A DNA stretch of 64,000 nt from Pelomonas sp. Root1237 (GTDB lineage Bacteria > Pseudomonadota > Gammaproteobacteria > Burkholderiales > Burkholderiaceae_C), in the NCBI RefSeq assembly GCF_001425055.1, contig NZ_LMDK01000001.1, positions 21,763 to 85,762 of the forward strand, read 5' to 3'. A program made the position numbers and the translations under genes. Under the pieces are notes generated by a model. The model worked only from the letters and a program-made list of their open reading frames with translations, had not been told where the DNA came from and did not search any database. This document shows positions 38,801-46,722 of the stretch, one piece after another (positions within the stretch are counted from its first letter, which is position 1; every line of letters starts with the position of its first letter).

Positions 38801-41556
38801 TCGCCCTTGTCATCGGTCAGGCCCTTGCAGACCTCGCCCAGATCCTCGACGGGGCCGGAGACGTATGCGTCCCTGCGCCTGGCGCTCACGCTGACGGGCT
38901 GCCGGCTGCGCCGCGCCCCGCTGTCGTCGAGCACCAGGCTTTGCACTTCCAGCGGCCGCAGGACCGCGACCGAGCCTCTCGTACGCACGCCGACCGTCAG
39001 CAGGCTGGGCTGCACGTCAAAGCCCTGCGACACGGTCTGGGCCTCGCCGTTGGGGTCCTGATAGCTCAGTTCGGCACGCAGCACATAGGGCCGTGCGCGC
39101 CGGGGCAGCGCGGGCAGCGTGGCCTGCGCATGGCCCTGGGCATCGAGCTGCAACGACTGCGTGTCCAGCAGCAGTTGGGCCGGCTCAGGCTTCGATGCGT
39201 CCGCGTCGTCGAGGAAGGCCGGCATGTCCGTGTAGCCATCGAGCACATCGGGCGTGCGGTATCCCTGCGCCTGGACATAGACCCTCAGCGTGACGGGCCA
39301 GTGCTGCGCCACCCCGCCATCGGCGTGATGAAGGTCTAGCTGCAGCGTCGGTGCCGCGCCGAAGGTCAGCCGTGGCGCTTGGATCGCGCCCAGCATGCCG
39401 GGCAGGCGAAAGGCTTCGACGGCGAATTGCGCCGTGTCGTGGTCGGTAACGTTCGACGACGAACCCTCGCCGAGCTTCAGAACCACCCCGTAGCTACCCA
39501 AGGGCGCGTCACTGGGCAGCTCTAAGCGGGAGAGCCCTTCGCCGTGCGCGATCTCCTCTAGCGGGACGGTCCATTTCTTGCCCGATCCGTGATGAACAAT
39601 CGTCGCCTCGCGGGGAAGCTCGCCTGCGGCCAGCCCGGCCTCGGTCTCCCGACGCACCACGTGCCGCATCGACACCGTCTCGCCCGGCTTGAACAGGCTG
39701 CGGTCCAGCACGGTATGCGCCCGGATGAACGAGCTGTCCCAGGTTCGGTGGACGCCGTAGCTGGCGGCGTCGAGCAGGCTCGTCCAGCGGCTGCTGGCGA
39801 CCGAGACATCCCGCTCGCCATCGGGCCAGGTATGCCGGGCGATGACCGTCACGCCGGCACCGAGGGAGTCGCTGCAGCTGGCGAGCGCGCTGCGGTCGAT
39901 GGACGCCAGGCCGTCGGCATCGCTGCGGCCCTGCCAGACGAGCGTGCCGCGGCAGTCATAGGCCCTGAGGTCCACCGCAGCGACCGGGGCGCCGCCGTCC
40001 AGCTGCGTCACCCACACGGCGCTGTTGGTCTCGGCAACCTTCAAGTGCACGGCCAGCCGCGTCAGCAACACAGCCACACTTTCGTACACGGGGTTGGCCC
40101 CGCCCTGCACAGCGAACGCCTGCAGTTCAAGCAGGTGCAGGCCCGCGCCCCTGAGCGCCACCCGCCCACGGCGGGCCTCGGGAGAGACCGCAGCCTCCAC
40201 GGCCTGCAGCGGGATGGCGGCAGCGTCGCCCAACAGGGGCGGAGCGACCTCCCAGCGCGGGCGCCAGGCGTCGGGCATCGAGAAGTAGTGGCGCGGGCCC
40301 TCACCGGCGCCGAGCAGCCCCATCCACCGCAGGATGAGCTGGTCTGCCGCCTCGCCGCCGTCGCCGGCCCCGATGAGTTTTTCGCGGATGACCGGCTGCG
40401 TGGCCGCCCCCTGGAGGAAGACCGGCACCATGTTGTCGGCCTGAAGCGGCCGGATCGACACCGTCGGCACCGGAAGGTACGCCAGCCCCAGCGCGGGCAG
40501 CGTCTTGATGCTGGCGGGCCGGCGGTCACGCGCCAGCTTGCGGCCCGCGTCGTCCACGAAGTCCTGCGCCGGCCAGCGGATCCGGTACTCGGCCCGGGGC
40601 TGGAAACCGCCTTCGAAAGTGACCGTGCTGCTGGCGCCGGAAGTCAGCGTGGCTGGCTGGACGGTCACCGTGCCGGGGCGCAAGCCCTGCCCCACGTCCA
40701 GCTTGATCTCGCGAAGCAGGGCTTCAGGCATCGCCGCGTTGAACTCCAGGGCGATGGGGAAGTTGGCGGCACAGTCGCCGTCGGGCTGCAGGCGGCTGCA
40801 CGCCACGGTCACGGCCGGCAGCGCGCGAGCTGTGAATGTCAGCTCATGGGGCTTCAAGGTCGGGCGCACCAGCCGCAGCGTGACGGGCCTCCCGGGCGCC
40901 AGCGCAAAGGGGCAGCGCACCGCCTCCAGGCGGTCGGGCGCCTCCCACATCCAGCTGGCCTGCTTCTTCAGCCCGTCGCGAACCTCGGTCGGCAGGTGGA
41001 GGGCCGGCGCCTCGGGCTGGCCCGGCGCCTCGCAGCGAACGTCGGTCGGGGTGCTGCCCAGGGGATGGGTGTAGCGCAGCAGAAAGACCTGGTCCTCCGC
41101 GACCCAGGCCGCGCCGTGGTGGGGAACAACGTTCGCGACGTAGCGCTTCATCTCATCGGTCAACGCCGGCAGCTGGAAGCGGAACGCCAGCGGCTCGCCC
41201 ACGGCATGCCCGGCCAGGGACTTCAGCGCGGGCTTGACACGGAACTCGCAGGCCCGGCCGTCGCGCGCCTGGTCCTTCAGATCCATCACCCAAGTGCGGT
41301 CATCCACCCAGTGCGCATCGCCGGCCAGCCCGCAGTCCACCTCGAACGGCCCCGGCGCGGCCACCTTGCCCATAGGCACCATGGGCTCGCTGAAGGTGGC
41401 CCTGACCTGCTCCGCACCCGGTACCTGCCCCTGCGGGCTGAAGGCGAGCACCCGCGCGGCGGGCTCCGCCGCGCTGGCGAGCAGCGGGGTCATGGCCAGC
41501 ACGCAGGCGGCGAGCATCCGTGCGGAAAAAGGCAGTGCTGCCGGGGCGTGAGGCAT
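35863..41556 (-). CDS. Alpha-2-macroglobulin family protein with thioester motif (YfhM-like)
   Basis: The 1897-residue protein has a signal peptide (LAACVLAMTPLLASAAEP). It has a long series of MG-type beta domains, then a thioester/alpha-helical domain with YRCLEQRVS (Cys1444-Leu-Glu-Gln1447), the intramolecular thioester motif of the YfhM class. After it come helical repeats and a C-terminal beta region ending GEAPNAVFGIEP. Such proteins trap and inhibit proteases entering the periplasm and often work with PBP1c; no pbpC gene is in this window. An Arg/Lys-containing 'bait' region cannot be placed by eye. GGGAG lies upstream of the start. Confidence 0.9.
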   Translation of the reverse strand: MPHAPAALPFSARMLAACVLAMTPLLASAAEPAARVLAFSPQGQVPGAEQVRATFSEPMVPMGKVAAPGPFEVDCGLAGDAHWVDDRTWVMDLKDQARDGRACEFRVKPALKSLAGHAVGEPLAFRFQLPALTDEMKRYVANVVPHHGAAWVAEDQVFLLRYTHPLGSTPTDVRCEAPGQPEAPALHLPTEVRDGLKKQASWMWEAPDRLEAVRCPFALAPGRPVTLRLVRPTLKPHELTFTARALPAVTVACSRLQPDGDCAANFPIALEFNAAMPEALLREIKLDVGQGLRPGTVTVQPATLTSGASSTVTFEGGFQPRAEYRIRWPAQDFVDDAGRKLARDRRPASIKTLPALGLAYLPVPTVSIRPLQADNMVPVFLQGAATQPVIREKLIGAGDGGEAADQLILRWMGLLGAGEGPRHYFSMPDAWRPRWEVAPPLLGDAAAIPLQAVEAAVSPEARRGRVALRGAGLHLLELQAFAVQGGANPVYESVAVLLTRLAVHLKVAETNSAVWVTQLDGGAPVAAVDLRAYDCRGTLVWQGRSDADGLASIDRSALASCSDSLGAGVTVIARHTWPDGERDVSVASSRWTSLLDAASYGVHRTWDSSFIRAHTVLDRSLFKPGETVSMRHVVRRETEAGLAAGELPREATIVHHGSGKKWTVPLEEIAHGEGLSRLELPSDAPLGSYGVVLKLGEGSSSNVTDHDTAQFAVEAFRLPGMLGAIQAPRLTFGAAPTLQLDLHHADGGVAQHWPVTLRVYVQAQGYRTPDVLDGYTDMPAFLDDADASKPEPAQLLLDTQSLQLDAQGHAQATLPALPRRARPYVLRAELSYQDPNGEAQTVSQGFDVQPSLLTVGVRTRGSVAVLRPLEVQSLVLDDSGARRSRQPVSVSARRRDAYVSGPVEDLGEVCKGLTDDKGELVCGFVPRKAGVYRFESTAADADGRVATAYSVSTVSDAQRLPAAPLFVNADKALYREGETASIAVSSPFKRSRVWLTMERQGVLESRVLTLDAARANIPLRIRREWAGNVSVSLLALDADAGPLPAAVATGITELMVSTEAHALRVSLAPDRARYQPGDTARVRIHVATADGKRLPVARKLSFVAVDEALLSLKGNPSWQLLARMQAPRLHNVYTTSGLVMNPAVDERAMLRSAEVMLMDILQLSADKAAGIVAVTGQRSALQSAQKIKQNDGVYPEVLQRVVGAAGVTVSRRAGSDAAAPPARTLLDSLLYWQADVPVDDNGDAVVSFPIKDGLSRFRLVAVASAGSEDFGTGAAHLDVMKDLQLTAGLPPRVRDGDRFAALVTVRNTSAGPITLDASAGLAGQAALPAQALRLAAGEARQISWQVRVPQGAQALTWRFAAKERGAAGRQDVLETTQQVEPAVPVTVQAATLAQVNGSFDVPAFGFDGAGAVAGTARVAVQLLPSLAGQLGGVQAWLASYAYRCLEQRVSRAVGMHDRKAWDAAMAELPRYLDEDGLANYFPPESALARLGSDTLTGHLLDLADASGWPIPEAERKRMLAGLEGFAAGRIKRAFWAPSEDGLARRIGALATLARYQRLAPGQLDAIRVDPDEWTTRMLIDWLTVLRKADAQLALQTAAANALRARLTYQGRRMVFSTEARDYWWWLMSHGDVDAARLLLAVADLPDWKADLPRLLTGLLSRQQTNGAWATTNANAWGTLAVDAFARLLEPVPVAGETRIALGQQRKTLSWKEPGSKSFDAPLGKATDALHIQHDGAGAPWASVEVRAAVPLTAPRSAGYSLSRSITAVQQKVPGQWHVGDIARVRLSIHAQADMSWVVVDDPVPAGASILGNGLGRDSAAAQAGEQRTGNAWPLYQARDFTSFKSFYRHVPRGDFSLEYTIRLNNSGQFTLSPTRVEAMYAPEVFGEAPNAVFGIEP

Positions 41557-41630
41557 GCCGTGTCTCCCTATGGTTAGTTATTGGCGGCAATTGTGGGGGC
41601 CCTACCGATGCGCCACGGCGTGCTGCTGGC

Positions 41631-41670
41631 ATGCGTTGGGGGTTCACTGCGTTCACCCCATTAACCTACC
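41631..41670 (+). repeat. Short intergenic repeat, copy 1
   Basis: ATGCGTTGGGGGTTCACTGC followed by GTTCACCCC forms a weak stem (GGGGGT with ACCCC). A near copy lies at 44512-44540, so the pair brackets the GH3 and UPF0303 genes. It lies in the 190-bp gap between alpha-2-macroglobulin and the GH3 gene. Confidence 0.35.
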
Positions 41671-41747
41671 GGGCTATCCAGGTAGAGTCCGCCCCACCGC
41701 TGCGATGCTGGAACCGATTCCACCCCGGCCGCAATGCGCCTTTCGCC

Positions 41748-43997
41748 ATGAAATCAATGCATGCCTCCCTGGTGGCCACGGCCGTAGCGCTGGCCCTCTG
41801 CGCCGCCGCGCAGCCCCTGCTCGCCGCCGATGCCCAGCCCTGGACGGACAAGGCCAAGAGCGCCGCGCAGCGCACCGAGTTGCTGCTCAAGGCGATGACG
41901 CTGGATGAGAAGCTGCTGCTGGTGTTCGGCTACGCCTCGGGCGACCAGTTGGCGCAGGTGGACAGCGCCGTGATCCCCGGCGTCAACACCAAGGAGGTCA
42001 TCGCCACGGTGATTCCGGGTTCGGCCGGCTACATCCCCGGCATCGAGCACTTGGGGCTACCGGCCCAGCACCAGGCCGACGCGTCCATCGGCGTGCGCAA
42101 TCCCAACCTGGAGCGCACCTCACTGCCCTCGTCGCTGGCCACGGCCGCCAGTTGGGACCCGCGTGTGGCCGAGGCCGGCGGCAAGATGATCGGGCGGGAG
42201 GCCCGGCTGTCGGGCTTCAACGTCATGCTGGCGGGCGGCGTCAACCTCGCGCGCGAACCGCAGAACGGCCGCAACTTCGAATACACCGGCGAGGATCCGC
42301 TGCTCGCCGCCGACATGGCCGCCGGGCTGATCCGCGGCGTGCAGGCCAACCACATCATTTCGACGATCAAGCATTACCTGATCAACGCGCAGGAGACCGG
42401 CCGCAACATCGTCAGCGCGCAGATTGGCGAGTCCGCGCTGCGCATGAGCGACGCGCTGGCCTTCGAGCTCGCCATCGAGAAGTCCAGCCCCGGCTCCGTG
42501 ATGTGCTCCTACAACCGCATCAACGATGTCTACGCCTGCCAGAACGCCTTCTGGCAGAACAAGGTGCTCAAGGGCGACTGGGGCTACCCGGGCTACGTGA
42601 TGTCCGACTGGGGCGCCGTGCATTCGACCGTGCTCGCTGCCACCGCCGGGCTTGACCAGCAGTCCGGCTTCCCCTTCGACAAGGCCCCGTACTTTGCCAA
42701 GCCGCTGAAGGAGGCCGTCGAGGACGGCTCGGTGCCGCGGTCGCGCATCGACGACATGGCCCGGCGCATCCTCTGGGCGATGTTCGACAAGGGCGTGATG
42801 GACCACCCGCTCAAGCCAGGCCCCATCGACTTTGCCGCCCACGCGCAGGTCTCGCAGGCCGCCGCGGAGCAGTCGCTGGTACTGCTGAAGAACGAGGCCG
42901 GCCTGCTGCCGCTGGGGGCGCCCAAGCGCGTGGCCCTCATCGGCTCGTACGCCGACAAGGCGGTGCTCGCCGGTGGTGGCTCGGCGTCCGTCACGCCCAT
43001 CGGCGGCACCGCCGTCACCGGCCTCGGCCCGGGCGGCTGGCTGACCCAGGTATGGCAGCCCTCATCGCCGATGAAGGCGCTGCAGCGTCTGCGGCCGCAG
43101 ACGGCATTCACCTTCGACGCGGGCACCAACGTCGAGTCCGCCGGCAAGGCCGCAGCCGCGGCGGACATGGCCATCGTCTTCGTCCACCAATGGACCGCCG
43201 AGTCGCTGGACGCGTCGCTGACGCTGGAAGGCAACCAGGACGCCATCGTCAGCGCGGTCGCCAAGGCGAACCCGAACACGGTGGTCGTCGTCGAGAGCGG
43301 CGGCGCCATCCTGATGCCCTGGGAGAAGGATGTGAAGGGCATCCTCGCGGCCTTCTACCCGGGCGCGGCCGGCGGCGAGGCCATCGCCCGCATCCTCACC
43401 GGCGAGGTGAACCCCTCCGGCCGCCTGCCCATCACCTTCCCTGCGAGCACGGATCAGCTGGTGCGCCGGCAGATCGGCGGCAAGTCGGACGGCCCGCTGT
43501 TCACGGTCCGCTACACCGAGGGCGCCGCCGTGGGCTACAAGTGGTTTGACCTGCACGGCCACAAGCCGCTGTACGCCTTCGGCCATGGCCTGTCTTACAC
43601 GAGCTTCGAGCTGGGCGGCCTCAAGGCAGAACAAGCCCAGAAGGCCGGCGGGCAGGTGACCGTCAAGTTCACCGTCAAGAACGCCGGCAAGCGCGACGGT
43701 GCCTCGGTCGGCCAGGTCTACGTCCGTGCGCCGCAGAGCGCCCAATGGGAAGCGCCCCGCCGCCTCGTCGGCTTCGACAAGCTGGCGCTGAAGCCGGGTC
43801 AGACCGGCACGGGTGCGGTCACGGTCGACCCGCGGCTGCTGGCCACCTTCGACGAGTCGACCGGCAACTGGGTGATCGCCCCCGGAACCTATGAAGTGCA
43901 GCTCGGCGCGGGCTCGGACGACATCCGTGCCACCGCCCAGCTGGTGCTGGCGGGCCGCAGGTTCACGTCGGCGCAGCTTCGTCACAAGGCGCGATAG
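41748..43997 (+). CDS. Glycoside hydrolase family 3 beta-glucosidase-like protein
   Basis: The 749-residue protein has a signal peptide (ATAVALALCAAAQPLLAADA), so it is periplasmic or secreted. It has the GH3 (alpha/beta)8 domain, with the nucleophile Asp287 in GYVMSDWGAVHS and substrate-binding segments NFEYTGEDPLLAADM and IKHYLINAQETGR. A GH3 C-terminal alpha/beta sandwich and a fibronectin-III-like domain (VTVKFTVKNAGKRDGASVGQ) follow. It resembles BglX-type beta-glucosidases or beta-xylosidases; exact specificity is not readable. It is divergent from alpha-2-macroglobulin and followed after three bases by the UPF0303 gene. Confidence 0.9.
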   Translation: MKSMHASLVATAVALALCAAAQPLLAADAQPWTDKAKSAAQRTELLLKAMTLDEKLLLVFGYASGDQLAQVDSAVIPGVNTKEVIATVIPGSAGYIPGIEHLGLPAQHQADASIGVRNPNLERTSLPSSLATAASWDPRVAEAGGKMIGREARLSGFNVMLAGGVNLAREPQNGRNFEYTGEDPLLAADMAAGLIRGVQANHIISTIKHYLINAQETGRNIVSAQIGESALRMSDALAFELAIEKSSPGSVMCSYNRINDVYACQNAFWQNKVLKGDWGYPGYVMSDWGAVHSTVLAATAGLDQQSGFPFDKAPYFAKPLKEAVEDGSVPRSRIDDMARRILWAMFDKGVMDHPLKPGPIDFAAHAQVSQAAAEQSLVLLKNEAGLLPLGAPKRVALIGSYADKAVLAGGGSASVTPIGGTAVTGLGPGGWLTQVWQPSSPMKALQRLRPQTAFTFDAGTNVESAGKAAAAADMAIVFVHQWTAESLDASLTLEGNQDAIVSAVAKANPNTVVVVESGGAILMPWEKDVKGILAAFYPGAAGGEAIARILTGEVNPSGRLPITFPASTDQLVRRQIGGKSDGPLFTVRYTEGAAVGYKWFDLHGHKPLYAFGHGLSYTSFELGGLKAEQAQKAGGQVTVKFTVKNAGKRDGASVGQVYVRAPQSAQWEAPRRLVGFDKLALKPGQTGTGAVTVDPRLLATFDESTGNWVIAPGTYEVQLGAGSDDIRATAQLVLAGRRFTSAQLRHKAR

Positions 43998-44000
43998 CGC

Positions 44001-44486
44001 ATGGACTCCCGCTTGAAAGCTCCGGAGACCGCTGCCCAGTGTGCGGCCCAGGAAGCAGCACTCGTGCTCGAGCGCCTGACCGCGGCTGACGCCATGGGGA
44101 TCGGGCAATCCATCCTCGCGCTGGCGCAGCAGTGGTTTGCGGCCCGGCCCGTGGCCATTCACCTGGAGACCGACGACCATCCCCTGTTCGTCTATTTCAT
44201 GGATGGCACGGGCGCAGGCAACGCGGACTGGATCATCAGGAAGAAGAACGTCGTTCGCCGGTTTGGCCACAGTTCATGGCGGGTTCGGCTGGAGTTCCTC
44301 GAACGCCAGGCCAATTTCCATGCGGAAACCGGCCTCGACCCCACCCTCTTTCAGGCCGAAGGCGGCGCCCTGCCCCTGGCGGTGCACGGCAAGGGCCGAG
44401 TGGGGACCTTGATTGTTTCGGGCCTCGACGGGTGGGAAGACCATGCGCTTGCGGCAGGTGGACTGGCGCTTTGGAGCAGCCAGTAG
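44001..44486 (+). CDS. UPF0303/HbpS-like protein (GlcG/heme-degrading-domain type)
   Basis: The 161-residue protein contains IGQSILALAQQWFAARPVAI, FVYFMDGTGAGNADWIIRKK, VVRRFGHSS and RVGTLIVSGLDGWEDHALAA. This matches the UPF0303/YBR137w family, which shares the fold of GlcG/HbpS haem-binding proteins. It lies three bases after the GH3 gene and is probably in its operon. Its biochemical role is unknown. Confidence 0.8.
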   Translation: MDSRLKAPETAAQCAAQEAALVLERLTAADAMGIGQSILALAQQWFAARPVAIHLETDDHPLFVYFMDGTGAGNADWIIRKKNVVRRFGHSSWRVRLEFLERQANFHAETGLDPTLFQAEGGALPLAVHGKGRVGTLIVSGLDGWEDHALAAGGLALWSSQ

Positions 44487-44511
44487 GTAGTAACGACCTC
44501 GCAAGTTGCGG

Positions 44512-44540
44512 GTATGCGTTGGGATTCGCTGCATTCGCCC
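44512..44540 (+). repeat. Short intergenic repeat, copy 2
   Basis: TATGCGTTGGGATTCGCTGC followed by ATTCGCCC is a close variant of the sequence at 41631-41670. It lies 26 bases after the UPF0303 stop. Confidence 0.35.
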
Positions 44541-44596
44541 TTTCCGACGGGCTCAAAGCCGAATAGCGCCGAATCGGGACATGACAATCCCCGTCC

Positions 44597-45205
44597 ATGG
44601 AAATGCAGCGACCACCGGCTGAAATTCAGTGGCGACAGGCCATTGAGGCGGGTGAGCTTGGCGTGTGGGACCTCCGCCTTGACCTTGAGACCGTTCACCA
44701 TTCACCCCAGTGGAAACAGCAGCTCGGTTATCCCGAACCGTACAGCGCCGATAGCACCCACTTCTGGCGCTGCAGGGTCCATCCTGCCGACCTTGAAGGC
44801 ATGCTTGCAGCCATGAGCGCACACGCCCGGGGCAGCCAGCCCAGCTACGAGGCCAGATTCCGCCTGCGCAGCAATGGCTCGGGGTATCGCGTCGTCCACT
44901 CGCGCGGCCGGGTCATCGAGCGCAACGCCGAGGGCCGGGCGGTGCGCATGGTCGGGACCATGATTGACCTGACCGAACGCCCATTCACGCCCCAGGGCGG
45001 GTTGGCAGACGGCCACCGCGGCTTGATGGAAGGTTTGCCGCTGGTGCTGCCGTTTCACCTGCTGCTGAGCGTCGACCGGTCGGGTATCGACAGCGCCGAT
45101 GCAGAGCGCGCTGCGCTCGAGCTTGAGCGGGATCGGGTGCTCGGCATGGTTGAAGACCTGCTGCAGGCATCCATGGCGCAACTTGAGAGCCTGCGCACTG
45201 TGTAG
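44597..45205 (+). CDS. Stand-alone PAS-domain protein
   Basis: The 202-residue protein has one PAS domain of the PAS_3 type (residues ~10-125: AIEAGELGVWDLRLDLETVH, FWRCRVHPADLEGM, YEARFRLRSNGSGYRVVHSR and AVRMVGTMIDLTER). The remaining ~75 residues include a coiled-coil-like C-terminus (DAERAALELERDRVLGMVED). There is no kinase, GGDEF or HTH output domain, so it may act by binding another protein. It is convergent with the hydrolase remnant downstream (22 bases apart). Its partner is unknown. Confidence 0.75.
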   Translation: MEMQRPPAEIQWRQAIEAGELGVWDLRLDLETVHHSPQWKQQLGYPEPYSADSTHFWRCRVHPADLEGMLAAMSAHARGSQPSYEARFRLRSNGSGYRVVHSRGRVIERNAEGRAVRMVGTMIDLTERPFTPQGGLADGHRGLMEGLPLVLPFHLLLSVDRSGIDSADAERAALELERDRVLGMVEDLLQASMAQLESLRTV

Positions 45206-45226
45206 AGACGCGCCTGGCAAGGCCGC

Positions 45227-45429
45227 TCAGCGCAAGCGAGCATCCAGCCGGCTGAGCACGCGCAAGTCCTGGAAGTAGCTGCTGTGATGCGTCGTCGCGC
45301 TGTCGACGACGAGATCGTTGGGCTGGTCGAAGATCAGTTCGGCGCCGCAATCAGGCACCCATCGCCGTGGGTCACCCTCATCGCGACGACGAACGCACTC
45401 TCGCGTTGGAAGGCGGACCGCGAAACCCC
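45227..45429 (-). pseudogene. Remnant of a second alpha/beta hydrolase (C-terminal fragment)
   Basis: In the minus frame ending at 45227, a ~64-codon stretch ends with ELIFDQPNDLVVDSATTHHS, then SYFQDLRVLSRLDARLR and a stop. It closely parallels the C-terminus of the adjacent hydrolase (FPGPNDLVVDVDSM and THHTNYFRDERVIGYL), keeping the equivalents of its Asp and His. The N-terminal part, including the serine nucleophile, is gone. DNA divergence is substantial, so the duplication or replacement is old. No start codon or ribosome-binding site supports an intact gene. Confidence 0.65.
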
Positions 45430-46722
45430 TCAGTTCTGAATCGACAACTGATCGCCCAGATAACCGATCACTCGCTCATCGCGGAAGTAGTTGGTGTGAT
45501 GTGTGGTCGGGCCCACGCCGAGGGCTTCGAAAGTGATGTTGCCGCCCTCGCCCAGGCGAAACATCGAGTCCACGTCCACCACCAGGTCGTTGGGGCCGGG
45601 GAACACCATGTCGGCCGCACCGTACTTGACCTGGTCGCCGATGTGGCTGAAGCGCCGCCAGAACTTCCAGATCGGCTGAGCGCTCTCGTCGGGCTGGAAA
45701 GACGCGCCGATGCCGGACATCTGGGGGCTGCTGAGCCAAGGCGCGGCAAACAATTGCCGCACATCGTTGTTGTTCTTGACCAGCTGCTGCGTCGCGAGGC
45801 CCGGCACCAAGCCCACTGCCGCGTCGACGATGGGCGTGGTGCTGCCCAGATGCAGCACCTTGCCGAAGATCTTGGCCAGCAGCGAAACGCCCTCGGCAAA
45901 GGGCACGATGCCCGTCGCATGCTTGCTGAGCGTCGACACGGCATCGGCGTAGCTGGCGATCATGTCGAGGGCTGCACGAAGCTTGTCCGGCGCGGCCAGG
46001 CTGGTGCCCACCAGCGGCGACGCCACGAAGATCACCCGCTCCACCGGCACGGCGCGCAGCCGCATCAGCCAGCCCACGACCAGGCCGCCCCGGCTGTGGC
46101 AGACCACGTCGATGGGCGCGCTGACGTCCTGCAGGGCACTGTGCAGATCGAGGGCGTTGGACCACGCCGCCACGGACAGGGTGGCGTGGCCAAAGGCCAG
46201 GATGGCGCTGTACTTCTGCTGCCAGCCGGCGAGCAGTTTCTTGCCGGCGTCGGTGGCCTGCAGCTCGTCGAACCACATCTGCGACTTGCTGAAGGTGCCA
46301 TGCACCAGCAGCAGCACGCGGCCCTTGTCTATCCTGGGCTGGGCGTCGTTCACCAGGCGGCCGTCCTGCCAGCGCTGCATGCCCTTGTCGGGCGTCAACC
46401 AGTCATCGGCCGCGATCAGCTTGTCGGTGACCGCATTGGCACCGAAGTCGTTGAAGCGAAAGCTTTGCACGACGTCGTCGGGCGCCACGCGAATCGACCG
46501 GTAGGAGCGCCGCCCCGTGCCGCCGGGCGTGGTCGGCGGCGAATAGACCCAGCGCAGCAGGCCGTCCTCGTCGCGCACCAGCTCGACCTTGGCGCGGCCA
46601 TCGGCATCGCGCACCGCGGCGCGCCGGCGGCGCTGGCCGATGGGCAGGGTGCTGACGGCGGTCGCCTCCTCTTCGAGCACCAGCCGGGCGCTCACGTCGG
46701 CCCAAAGCTTGTTACTGCTCAT
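45430..46722 (-). CDS. Alpha/beta hydrolase coupled to the CHAT-like protein
   Basis: The 430-residue protein has a ~110-residue N-terminal basic region, then an alpha/beta-hydrolase core. VLLLVHGTFSKSQMWFDEL is the oxyanion region, VVCHSRGGLVVGW holds the nucleophile (about Ser210), PNDLVVDVDSM the acid (about Asp379), and THHTNYFRD the histidine (about His408 or His409). The triad looks intact. It has no signal peptide, so it is cytoplasmic. The start at 46722 (MSSNKLWADVSAR) overlaps the stop of the CHAT gene by four bases, so the two proteins are co-translated. It could be a lipase, esterase or peptidase; the substrate is unknown. A remnant of a paralogue lies directly downstream. Confidence 0.8.
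   Translation of the reverse strand: MSSNKLWADVSARLVLEEEATAVSTLPIGQRRRRAAVRDADGRAKVELVRDEDGLLRWVYSPPTTPGGTGRRSYRSIRVAPDDVVQSFRFNDFGANAVTDKLIAADDWLTPDKGMQRWQDGRLVNDAQPRIDKGRVLLLVHGTFSKSQMWFDELQATDAGKKLLAGWQQKYSAILAFGHATLSVAAWSNALDLHSALQDVSAPIDVVCHSRGGLVVGWLMRLRAVPVERVIFVASPLVGTSLAAPDKLRAALDMIASYADAVSTLSKHATGIVPFAEGVSLLAKIFGKVLHLGSTTPIVDAAVGLVPGLATQQLVKNNNDVRQLFAAPWLSSPQMSGIGASFQPDESAQPIWKFWRRFSHIGDQVKYGAADMVFPGPNDLVVDVDSMFRLGEGGNITFEALGVGPTTHHTNYFRDERVIGYLGDQLSIQN

Noticed and set aside
36358..39339. A 993-codon open frame on the + strand opposite the alpha-2-macroglobulin gene
   Set aside because: It is a shadow of high-GC codon bias on the opposite strand: its product is low-complexity, rich in Arg, Gly and His, and without any family motif, while the minus strand encodes a recognisable protein throughout.
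44487..44596. A gene in the gap between the UPF0303 and PAS genes
   Set aside because: Only the short repeat is visible; no start with a ribosome-binding site or coding bias was found.
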